Assembly (NCBI GenBank): GCA_002308955.1
Contig: DBWJ01000051.1
Span: forward strand, 6,343 to 16,313
DNA length: 9,971 bases
From: Lachnoclostridium sp. UBA1241
GTDB taxonomy: Bacteria > Bacillota > Clostridia > Lachnospirales > Lachnospiraceae
Reading direction: 5' to 3'
The notes under the pieces were generated by a model. The model saw only the letters and a program-made list of their open reading frames with translations, was not told the origin of the DNA and did no database searches. Numbering within the stretch: position 1 is the first letter of the stretch; the number at the start of each line of letters is the position of its first letter. Below are positions 1-6,314 of this stretch, piece by piece. Position numbers and translations under genes: made by a program.

Positions 1-1013
1 GGGTTCAGGGACTTGTTCGGCTCATGACCGGTCAGCATGCGAACCTTTTCCTGTACGGCAGGAATACGGGTCGAACCGCCGACCAGAAGAACCTTCGACA
101 GATCCGAAGGAGTAAGGCCTGCGTCACGAAGCGCATTCTGTACGGGAGTTGCGGTACGCTCGATCAGGTCGTGCGTAAGCTCTTCGAATTTTGCTCTCGT
201 AAGGTTAATGTCAAGGTGCTTAGGACCGTCTGCATTGGCCGTAATGAACGGCAGGTTAATGTTGGTCGTAGTGGATGCGGAAAGCTCCTTCTTGGCCTTC
301 TCAGCGGCTTCCTTAAGTCTCTGGAGAGCCATCTTGTCAAGACCGAGGTCAATGCCTTCCTGCTTCTTGAACTCATCAATCAGGTAGCGGGTGATTCTCT
401 CATCGAAATCATCGCCGCCGAGTCTCGTATCGCCGTTCGTGGCAAGAACTTCGATAACGCCGTCGCCGATATCGATAATGGATACATCGAAGGTACCGCC
501 GCCGAGGTCGTATACCATGATCTTTTGTTCCTTCTCGTTATCAAGGCCGTAAGCAAGTGCTGCAGCGGTAGGCTCGTTGATGATACGCTTTACGTCAAGA
601 CCGGCAATCTTACCGGCGTCCTTCGTAGCCTGACGCTGTGCGTCGTTGAAGTAAGCCGGAACGGTGATAACCGCTTCCGTTACCTTCTCGCCGAGATAAG
701 CCTCCGCGTCTGCCTTCAGCTTCTGAAGGATCATTGCGGAAATCTCCTGAGGCGTATACTTCTTGTCATCGATGGTTACACGGAAATCCGTGCCCATATG
801 TCTCTTGATGGAAGAAATCGTCTTGTCGGAGTTCGTAACAGCCTGACGCTTTGCGGACTCACCGACGATTCTCTCACCGGACTTTGTAAATGCTACTACG
901 GACGGTGTCGTACGGGAACCTTCCGCGTTGGCGATAACGGTGGGCTGGCCACCTTCCATGACAGCTACACAGCTGTTGGTTGTACCTAAGTCAATACCGA
1001 TAATTTTGCTCAT
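1..1013 (-). CDS. dnaK: Chaperone DnaK (Hsp70), N-terminal part, runs off the left edge
   Basis: Cytoplasmic ATP-dependent chaperone that binds unfolded peptides, working with GrpE and DnaJ. About 337 residues are visible, almost all of the ATPase domain; the substrate-binding domain lies outside the window. Visible landmarks are the phosphate-1 loop GIDLGTTNS (residues 6-14), NEPTAAALAYGL (146-157) and the phosphate-2 motif DLGGGTFD (169-176), with the adenosine-region motif LLVGGSTRIP near the window edge. The phosphate-2 motif lies about 25 residues earlier than in E. coli DnaK, matching the deletion known for Gram-positive Hsp70s. The ATG at 1013 has a strong AGGAGG at 1022-1027, 8 nt upstream. 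It is the third gene of the hrcA-grpE-dnaK operon, 26 nt after grpE, with no promoter of its own seen, so HrcA/CIRCE control is expected. The reading frame is intact to the edge. dnaJ is expected just beyond, but that is inference. Confidence 0.98.
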   Translation of the reverse strand, partial: MSKIIGIDLGTTNSCVAVMEGGQPTVIANAEGSRTTPSVVAFTKSGERIVGESAKRQAVTNSDKTISSIKRHMGTDFRVTIDDKKYTPQEISAMILQKLKADAEAYLGEKVTEAVITVPAYFNDAQRQATKDAGKIAGLDVKRIINEPTAAALAYGLDNEKEQKIMVYDLGGGTFDVSIIDIGDGVIEVLATNGDTRLGGDDFDERITRYLIDEFKKQEGIDLGLDKMALQRLKEAAEKAKKELSASTTTNINLPFITANADGPKHLDINLTRAKFEELTHDLIERTATPVQNALRDAGLTPSDLSKVLLVGGSTRIPAVQEKVRMLTGHEPNKSLN

Positions 1014-1039
1014 AATCGTATCCTCCTGTATCTGAAATA

Positions 1040-1660
1040 TTAATTTGCAACCTTAACCATGCTGAACCTGAGTACCGAATCCCGGTACATATAGCCCTTC
1101 TGGAAATCCTCGACGACGATGTTCTCGCCGACGGAATCATCCTCCACGTGCATGACCGCGTTATGCAGATTCGGGTCGAAAGGCTGTCCGACCGCTTCGA
1201 TCTGCTTCACTCCGGCACTCTCAAGCGCCGCGAGCATCTGTCTGTACGTCTTCTCCATCCCCTGCGCGAAAGGTTCCTGCTTCTGCTCCTCAGAAAGCAT
1301 CGCAAGCCCTCTCTCAAAATTGTCGATGGTCGGAAGCATCTTCTCAAGCATGCTCTTCGCGCCGACTTCGAACATCTGGGATTTTTCTTTCTCCGTACGG
1401 TTTCGGAAGTTGATGAATTCGGCCTGCTGGCGAAGGAGCTTGTCCTTCAGATCGGCGATTTCCTCATCCTTCTTATCCGTCTTGTTTTTGTTCTTGTCCT
1501 TTTTCTTCTTCCGGTCCGTTTCCTTACCCGCTGCTTCCGGCTCGGCCTTCACGGCTTCCTGATCCGCTGCGGTTTCTTCGGCCTGCCCGGCGGAAACCTC
1601 TTCGGCGCCCGTCATCGTTTCCTCATCGGGGGCCTGTTCGTTCTTGTTCTCTTCTGACAT
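1040..1660 (-). CDS. grpE: Nucleotide exchange factor GrpE
   Basis: GrpE releases ADP from DnaK and so resets the chaperone cycle. The 206-residue protein has a very charged, probably disordered N-terminus (residues 1-66) rich in Glu and Ala, then a Lys-rich stretch at 50-64. A coiled-coil segment follows at about 66-125 (DLKDKLLRQQAEFINFRNR), then the beta domain with the family signature PFDPNLHNAVM (160-170) and KGYMYRDSVLRFSMVKV (188-204). I chose the ATG at 1660 because GGAG at 1669-1672 lies 8 nt upstream. An in-frame GTG at 1669 would add three residues but overlaps that ribosome binding site. The gene starts 24 nt after the hrcA stop and is followed 26 nt later by dnaK, in the CIRCE-controlled operon. 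Confidence 0.97.
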   Translation of the reverse strand: MSEENKNEQAPDEETMTGAEEVSAGQAEETAADQEAVKAEPEAAGKETDRKKKKDKNKNKTDKKDEEIADLKDKLLRQQAEFINFRNRTEKEKSQMFEVGAKSMLEKMLPTIDNFERGLAMLSEEQKQEPFAQGMEKTYRQMLAALESAGVKQIEAVGQPFDPNLHNAVMHVEDDSVGENIVVEDFQKGYMYRDSVLRFSMVKVAN

Positions 1661-1684
1661 TTCTGTCACTCCAATCCGTTCCTG

Positions 1685-2704
1685 CTATTCTTTGCCGAAA
1701 ATCCCGTCCAGCTCGTTCATCAGATTCCTTAAGGTTCCGACAACCTTTTCGTAATCCATGCGGCGCGGACCGAGAATTCCGATCTTACCGTAAACCCCGT
1801 CCTCAATGTGATAAGTTGCGGTAACAAACGTGCAGTCCTTCGTGGCTTCGATCGGATTCTCTTCTCCGATATAAACCTGAATGCCTCTGTTGCTGTCGCC
1901 TTCCTTATACATCAGGTCGGTCAGTTCCTTCTTCTCCTCAAGCGCATAGAGAAGATTGCTTGCCTTTCCGGATTCGTTCAGTTCCGGATACTTGAAGATG
2001 TTCGTGGAACCGCTCGTGTAGGCTTCCACGCCCTGATCCTCAAGGCATTTGGCTATGGCATCGAGAATGTTCGAAATCAAAGCGGAGTATTCGTTGGCCT
2101 CGTTCCGAAGCTTCTGCATCACGCTCACGTTGATCTCCTGCATATCAAGTCCCTGCAGGAACGTGTTCATCATGAGGTTAAGCTTTAAGAGTGCTTCCTT
2201 CGGAAGCTCCTCATCGCACGGAACCATCATGTTCTTAATGAGGTTACCGTCGAGAACAACCACACAAAGCAACGTCGAAAAGTCAACCTGCGTCAGCTGA
2301 ATGAACTTGATCTTCTTGGTACGGTACTTCGGAACCGTGATCATCGACGCGTAATTCGTGCTGTCTGCGATGACCTTGGCGGCTTCCTTCAGGATCGTAT
2401 CAAGGCGTTCGGATTTGGCATTCAGCTCAACCTTAAGGTTGTTCAGCTCATCTTCCTTCTCCTTAAGCATCATGTCGACGTACAACCGGTAACCGCGGTC
2501 GGAAGGGATTCGTCCTGCGGAAGTATGCGGCTGAATGATCAGGCCGAGCTCCTCAAGGTCGGACATCTCATTCCGAATGGTCGCCGAGCTCAGGTTCAGA
2601 TCCGTGTACTTCGAAATGGTACGCGAACCGACCGGCTCTCCGGTTTCCAGGTAGTTCTGGATGATGGCTGTCAGAATCTTCAGTTTTCGATCATCTAATT
2701 CCAT
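1685..2704 (-). CDS. hrcA: Heat-inducible transcription repressor HrcA
   Basis: HrcA represses class I heat-shock genes by binding CIRCE; in this family its folding depends on GroEL, which links repression to chaperone load. The 339-residue product has the normal family length. An N-terminal winged helix-turn-helix covers about residues 1-77, with LSSATIRNEMSDLEELGLI (38-56) as the recognition region and the conserved HTSAGRIPSDRGYRLYVD (60-77). The rest matches the GAF-like and dimerisation part of the family, ending with ILGPRRMDYEKVVGTLRNL. The ATG at 2704 has GGAG (2710-2713) 5 nt upstream. It is the first gene of the operon, and CIRCE lies in its own 5' leader, so it is autoregulated. 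Nothing is broken or unusual. Confidence 0.98.
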   Translation of the reverse strand: MELDDRKLKILTAIIQNYLETGEPVGSRTISKYTDLNLSSATIRNEMSDLEELGLIIQPHTSAGRIPSDRGYRLYVDMMLKEKEDELNNLKVELNAKSERLDTILKEAAKVIADSTNYASMITVPKYRTKKIKFIQLTQVDFSTLLCVVVLDGNLIKNMMVPCDEELPKEALLKLNLMMNTFLQGLDMQEINVSVMQKLRNEANEYSALISNILDAIAKCLEDQGVEAYTSGSTNIFKYPELNESGKASNLLYALEEKKELTDLMYKEGDSNRGIQVYIGEENPIEATKDCTFVTATYHIEDGVYGKIGILGPRRMDYEKVVGTLRNLMNELDGIFGKE

Positions 2705-2725
2705 AGTCTTCTCCGATTCCTGTTA

Positions 2726-2752
2726 TTAGCACTCATTCGGTTTGAGTGCTAA
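2726..2752 (-). promoter_or_regulatory. CIRCE operator (HrcA binding site)
   Basis: A perfect 9-bp inverted repeat with a 9-bp spacer: TTAGCACTC at 2726-2734 and GAGTGCTAA at 2744-2752. Both arms equal the known CIRCE consensus with no mismatch. It starts just downstream of the predicted transcription start (about 2757) and ends 21 nt before the hrcA ATG. Bound HrcA would therefore block initiation or early elongation, and the repeat would also form a hairpin in the mRNA leader. Confidence 0.98.
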
Positions 2753-2763
2753 CATCCTCATAT

Positions 2764-2792
2764 AAGATACCACTGTAGAATCGTTTTGTCAA
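2764..2792 (-). promoter_or_regulatory. Sigma-A type promoter of the hrcA-grpE-dnaK operon
   Basis: Reading the minus strand, a perfect -35 TTGACA (2787-2792) is followed after 17 bp by TATCTT (2764-2769), which matches 4 of 6 -10 positions. The predicted start is near 2757, about 5 nt before CIRCE. Its position relative to CIRCE supports the call; the start site is inferred, not shown. Confidence 0.85.
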
Positions 2793-2810
2793 CAGAAATC
2801 GTTATCATTT

Positions 2811-2828
2811 TTCGAAAATCTTTTCGAA
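2811..2828. repeat. Perfect 8-bp inverted repeat upstream of the hrcA promoter
   Basis: TTCGAAAA (2811-2818) and TTTTCGAA (2821-2828) are separated by TC, in an AT-rich stretch 18 bp upstream of the -35 element. The 2-nt spacer makes it a poor RNA hairpin, and no T-run follows on either strand that would make it a good terminator. A protein-binding palindrome or a chance AT-rich repeat are both possible. Confidence 0.5.
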
Positions 2829-2845
2829 TTTTTACGGCAAATGTG

Positions 2846-2880
2846 AAAAACGGTCTCCGCATTGCTGCGAAAACCGTTTT
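2846..2880 (-). terminator. Intrinsic terminator after hemW
   Basis: On the minus strand an 8-bp stem AAAACGGT/ACCGTTTT (arms 2873-2880 and 2847-2854) encloses a second 4-bp stem (CGCA/TGCG) and runs into TTTTT (2846-2850). It begins 5 nt after the hemW stop codon. It separates the lepA-hemW unit from the heat-shock promoter. Confidence 0.85.
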
Positions 2881-2885
2881 AAGCC

Positions 2886-4001
2886 TTATTCCATTAGTTC
2901 CGAAAGAATTGTATTGCTGACCAGATACCCCTTCGTCGTGAAGTAAAACCGGTCGTAATCGTGCTCCATGAAGCCCTCTTCCACGTACTTTCCGAGTCTT
3001 GCTATGGTCCGTCCGGCGAAACCTTCGCCGAACTCCTCCTTAAGATCCGAATACGAGATTCCCTCCTTCAGCCGAAGCCCGAGAATGATCGTTTCGTTTT
3101 TGATATCCGTCATCGTGAGCTTTTCGCTCTCGTACGAAAGCTCTTTCAGATACTCCGCAAGATCTGTGGTGACGCGGTACCTCGTGTCGTCAATCAGCGA
3201 CGACGCGCCGAGCCCGATGCCGAGATACGGAATCCGTCTCCAATAGCCGATATTGTGCTTACATGCGTAACCGCCCCGCGAGAAGTTGGAAATCTCATAC
3301 TGCTCGTAGCCTTTCTTTGCGAGAAATGCTACGGTCATCTCATAAAGATTCCCGACAACCTCCTCGTTCGGAAAGCGTTCCGGCTGCGTTCTGTAAAGCT
3401 CCTGAAAAGGCGTTCCGTCCTCCACCATCAGCATATACGCGGAGATATGCTCGGGATGTAATAACGCCACACGGGAAAGCGTCGTCTTAAAGGATTCCTC
3501 GGTCTGACCGGGAATTCCCATCATCAGATCCACGTTTATGTTGGCGATTCCCGCCTTCCTCGCTATCTCAAAGGACTTCAGAAAATCCGTATAGGTGTGG
3601 ATTCTTCCGAGTGTCTGAAGCTCCTCGTCAACGGTTGACTGCAGGCCGAGGCTCATGCGGTTGATTCCGACGCGCTTGTATTCTACTGCTTTGGCAGCAG
3701 TGAGCGTACCCGGATTCGCCTCGATCGTCACCTCCGCATCCGGCTGCAGAAAGAAATTCTCGCGGATACAGCCGAACAGCTTGTCATAAAAGCCGATCGG
3801 CATCGCCGAAGGCGTTCCGCCGCCGATATAGATCGTCGATACGGTATGCCCGCCGTAGCGCCGTATGTCTCGCATCAGCGCTTCGAGATAATCCCAGTAC
3901 CGGTATTCCTTTCCGGAGAAGGAAAGGAAATCGCAGTAATTGCATTTCTTTTTGCAGAACGGAATATGTATATACAATTCCATTGCCTGTTTATTCTTCA
4001 T
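2886..4001 (-). CDS. hemW: Radical SAM heme chaperone HemW (formerly HemN-like)
   Basis: HemW is a cytoplasmic radical SAM protein that carries heme for insertion into target proteins. It is often misannotated as oxygen-independent coproporphyrinogen III oxidase. The 371 residues show the [4Fe-4S] motif CKKKCNYC (Cys16, 20, 23), the GGGTPS motif (60-65), EANPG (94-98) and HNIGYW (249-254). The last is the HNxxYW signature that distinguishes HemW from true HemN. A small winged-helix-like C-terminal region follows. The start overlaps the lepA stop by 11 nt (3991-4001) and the ATG at 4001 has only weak Shine-Dalgarno pairing, so translational coupling to lepA is likely. A second in-frame ATG at 3983 (residue 7) also has a poor site, so the start is uncertain by six residues. 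Confidence 0.95.
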   Translation of the reverse strand: MKNKQAMELYIHIPFCKKKCNYCDFLSFSGKEYRYWDYLEALMRDIRRYGGHTVSTIYIGGGTPSAMPIGFYDKLFGCIRENFFLQPDAEVTIEANPGTLTAAKAVEYKRVGINRMSLGLQSTVDEELQTLGRIHTYTDFLKSFEIARKAGIANINVDLMMGIPGQTEESFKTTLSRVALLHPEHISAYMLMVEDGTPFQELYRTQPERFPNEEVVGNLYEMTVAFLAKKGYEQYEISNFSRGGYACKHNIGYWRRIPYLGIGLGASSLIDDTRYRVTTDLAEYLKELSYESEKLTMTDIKNETIILGLRLKEGISYSDLKEEFGEGFAGRTIARLGKYVEEGFMEHDYDRFYFTTKGYLVSNTILSELME

Positions 4002-5805
4002 CCAGTTTTAAGACGCTCATGAAAGCAGACTGCGGAATCTCCACATTGCCGACCTGGCGCATCCTCTTCTTTCCTTCTTTTTGCTTCTCAAGAAGCTTCT
4101 TCTTACGGGATATGTCACCGCCGTAGCATTTGGCGAGAACGTCCTTGCGCATTGCCTTAACGGTCTCACGGGCTATGATCTTGTTGCCGATTGCCGCCTG
4201 AATCGGGATTTCGAACAGGTGTCTCGGAATCTCGTCCTTCATGCGCTCGCAGATACGGCGGCCGCGCTCGTAGGCCGAATCTTCATGTACGATAAATGAT
4301 AACGCGTCCACTTCCTCATGATTAATAAGAATATCAAGCTTCACAAGGCGGGAAGGCACATAGCCTTTCAGGTCATAGTCAAAGGAAGCATATCCCTTGG
4401 AACGTGATTTAAGCGCGTCGAAGAAATCGTAAATGATCTCATTTAACGGAAGTTCATACTTAAGAAGCGCGCGTGTCTGCTCCATGTATTCCATGCCGAG
4501 ATAGATGCCTCTTCGTTCCTGGCAGAGCTTCATGATCGGTCCGACAAATTCGGTGGTCACCATTATTTCGGCGTTGACGAACGGTTCCTCCATATGCTCA
4601 ATCTCGGTCGGATCGGGCATGTTGGCGGGATTGGAAATCTCCATGCAGGTGCCGTCGGTCTTATAAATCTTATAGATAACGCTCGGTGCCGTCGTTACAA
4701 GGTCAAGGTTATATTCCCGCTCAAGGCGCTCTTCGATGATTTCAAGATGCAGAAGTCCTAAGAATCCGCAGCGGAAACCGAATCCGAGGGCAATGGATGT
4801 CTCCGGCTCGTAATTAAGGGAAGCATCATTCAACTGAAGCTTTTCAAGAGCGTCCCGAAGGTCGGGATACTTGGCGCCGTCTGCGGGATACATGCCGCAG
4901 TATACCATCGAGTTGACCTTCTTATATCCGGGAAGCGGTTCCGCAGCCGGACGGTTGGCATCGGTTACCGTATCACCGACGCGGGTATCCTTCACATTCT
5001 TCAAAGAAGCCGTGATGTAACCGACGGTGCCTGCCGGAAGCTCGTCGCAGGGGATGAATTTGCCGGGACCGAAGGTTCCGATCTCAACGATATCCTCCTC
5101 GCAGCCGGTAGCCATCATGCGGATTCTCGTATCCTTGGTGATGCGGCCTTCCTTCACGCGTACGAATATGATAACGCCCTTATAAGGGTCGTAAATCGAG
5201 TCGAATATTAGTGCCTGAAGCGGCTTTTCGGGGTCACCCTTGGGCGCGGGAATCTTCGCTACAATGCCTTCAAGCACATCATCAATGTTGATGCCCTGCT
5301 TTGCGGAAATCCTGGGAGCGTCCTGCGCTTCGATTCCGATAACGTCTTCAATCTCCGCCACAACTCTCTCTGGTTCGGCGCTCGGAAGATCGATCTTATT
5401 GATGACCGGCATGATCTCGAGGTCATGATCGATCGCGAGGTAACAGTTCGCAAGTGTCTGGGCCTCAATGCCCTGCGCGGCGTCTACAACCAGAATCGCG
5501 CCCTCACAGGCAGCAAGGCTTCTTGAAACCTCATAGTTAAAGTCTACGTGACCGGGAGTATCGATCAAGTTAAAGATATACTCCTGCCCATCTTTCGCTT
5601 TATATATCGTGCGGACGGTCTGCGCCTTGATCGTTATGCCGCGCTCCCGCTCCAAATCCATATTGTCAAGGACCTGTTCCTGCATCTCACGCTGCGTAAG
5701 AAGCCCCGTCCGTTCGATGATACGGTCGGCGAGCGTCGATTTGCCGTGATCGATGTGGGCAATAATACAGAAATTCCTTATCTTACTTTGATCAAAATCT
5801 GCCAT
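3991..5805 (-). CDS. lepA: Elongation factor 4, LepA GTPase
   Basis: LepA is a ribosome-associated translational GTPase linked to elongation under stress and to initiation or subunit assembly. The 604 residues match the family length. The G domain shows AHIDHGKST (16-24), RGIT (55-58), DTPGH (82-86) and NKID (136-139). EF-G-like domains follow, then the LepA-specific C-terminus with GGDISRKKKLLEKQKEGKKRMRQ. I placed the start at the ATG at 5805 (MADFDQSKIRNFCIIAHIDHG). The frame stays open upstream for 32 more codons, but those lie across the predicted promoter and do not resemble the family. The Shine-Dalgarno is modest (AGAGAG). It is the first gene of the lepA-hemW unit. Confidence 0.97.
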   Translation of the reverse strand: MADFDQSKIRNFCIIAHIDHGKSTLADRIIERTGLLTQREMQEQVLDNMDLERERGITIKAQTVRTIYKAKDGQEYIFNLIDTPGHVDFNYEVSRSLAACEGAILVVDAAQGIEAQTLANCYLAIDHDLEIMPVINKIDLPSAEPERVVAEIEDVIGIEAQDAPRISAKQGINIDDVLEGIVAKIPAPKGDPEKPLQALIFDSIYDPYKGVIIFVRVKEGRITKDTRIRMMATGCEEDIVEIGTFGPGKFIPCDELPAGTVGYITASLKNVKDTRVGDTVTDANRPAAEPLPGYKKVNSMVYCGMYPADGAKYPDLRDALEKLQLNDASLNYEPETSIALGFGFRCGFLGLLHLEIIEERLEREYNLDLVTTAPSVIYKIYKTDGTCMEISNPANMPDPTEIEHMEEPFVNAEIMVTTEFVGPIMKLCQERRGIYLGMEYMEQTRALLKYELPLNEIIYDFFDALKSRSKGYASFDYDLKGYVPSRLVKLDILINHEEVDALSFIVHEDSAYERGRRICERMKDEIPRHLFEIPIQAAIGNKIIARETVKAMRKDVLAKCYGGDISRKKKLLEKQKEGKKRMRQVGNVEIPQSAFMSVLKLDEE

Positions 5806-5844
5806 GGGATACTCTCTTTCTTTCCGTTTGCATGGTTCCCGATT

Positions 5845-5873
5845 ACTATACCATATCTGCGCTCCGAAGACAA
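5845..5873 (-). promoter_or_regulatory. Promoter of lepA-hemW
   Basis: On the minus strand, TTGTCT (5868-5873) is separated by 17 bp from TATAGT (5845-5850), and the -10 is preceded by TGG, an extended -10 (TGn). The predicted start is near 5838, giving a leader of about 33 nt before the lepA ATG. It is divergent from the rpsT promoter; the two -35 elements are 21 bp apart. Confidence 0.75.
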
Positions 5874-5894
5874 TTACAAATGTGAAAATAATCA

Positions 5895-5923
5895 TTGACA
5901 AAAGCCCGACTGTGTACTATGAT
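5895..5923 (+). promoter_or_regulatory. Promoter of rpsT
   Basis: TTGACA (5895-5900, perfect) and TATGAT (5918-5923, 5 of 6) with the ideal 17-bp spacer. The predicted start is near 5930, giving a leader of about 80 nt. Its strength fits a ribosomal protein gene. Confidence 0.9.
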
Positions 5924-5937
5924 AATTTCATCTGTGT

Positions 5938-5966
5938 GTACGAAACGTCCGTGTCCGGATTCGTAC
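5938..5966 (+). promoter_or_regulatory. Hairpin in the rpsT leader, possible regulatory structure
   Basis: GTACGAA (5938-5944) pairs perfectly with TTCGTAC (5960-5966). Inside it TCCG (5948-5951) pairs with CGGA (5956-5959) around a TGTC loop, leaving a 3-nt bulge ACG (5945-5947). The 11-bp hairpin starts a few nt after the predicted transcription start and ends about 30 nt before the Shine-Dalgarno. No T-run follows, so it is not a terminator. It may be an autoregulatory site for S20 or a 5' stabiliser; I do not recognise a named leader motif. Confidence 0.5.
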
Positions 5967-6009
5967 GGCACTTCATGCGAAAACCAGTTTACGAACAGGA
6001 GGTGTGAAG

Positions 6010-6273
6010 ATGGCTAATATCAAGTCTGCTAAGAAGAGAATTCTTGTTATCGAGACGAAAACCTTAAAGAATAAGATTATCAAGTCTAAGGTTAAGACCC
6101 TGATTAAGAAAGTGGATGCTGCCGTGGCTGCCGGTGACAAAGCACTTGCCGAGAAGAGTCTTAAGGATGCTACGGTTGCAATCAGCAAGGCTTCCGCTAA
6201 GGGCGTATATCATAAGAATACCGCCGCCCGGAAGATTTCCAGACTGCAGCTTTCTGTTAACAAGTTGGCATAA
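6010..6273 (+). CDS. rpsT: 30S ribosomal protein S20
   Basis: S20 is a primary 16S rRNA-binding protein of the small subunit. The 87-residue, very Lys-rich protein starts with the family hallmark MANIKSAKKRI and carries GVYHKNTAARKISRL (residues 66-80) near the C-terminus. The ATG at 6010 is the canonical start, with an excellent AGGAGG (5997-6002) 7 nt upstream. An in-frame GTG at 6004 lies within the ribosome binding site and is not used. It is monocistronic: strong promoter in front, strong terminator directly behind. It is divergent from lepA. Confidence 0.98.
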   Translation: MANIKSAKKRILVIETKTLKNKIIKSKVKTLIKKVDAAVAAGDKALAEKSLKDATVAISKASAKGVYHKNTAARKISRLQLSVNKLA

Positions 6274-6277
6274 TATG

Positions 6278-6312
6278 AAAGGAACGGCTTAACCCACCGT
6301 TCCTTTTTTTTT
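6278..6312 (+). terminator. Intrinsic terminator of rpsT, possibly bidirectional
   Basis: The 10-bp stem AAAGGAACGG (6278-6287) / CCGTTCCTTT (6297-6306) has a 9-nt loop and runs directly into a T-tract to 6312. It starts 4 nt after the rpsT stop. The convergent esterase gene ends at 6315. On the minus strand the same stem is followed by only a short T-run (TTTC), so it could stop that gene less efficiently. Confidence 0.93.
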
Positions 6313-6314
6313 GC

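Noticed and set aside
24..989. Long plus-strand open frame opposite dnaK
   Set aside because: It is the antisense shadow of dnaK, which is unmistakable on the minus strand. It has no ribosome binding site and resembles no family. Similar plus-strand frames opposite grpE, hrcA, hemW, the esterase, miaB and proA were rejected for the same reason.
1661..1669. GTG start for grpE at 1669
   Set aside because: The GTG is part of the GGAGTG that serves as the ribosome binding site for the ATG at 1660.
5806..5901. N-terminal extension of LepA by 32 residues
   Set aside because: The extra codons cover the predicted -10 and -35 of lepA and reach the rpsT promoter. LepA proteins begin close to the P-loop, as MADFDQSKIRNF does.
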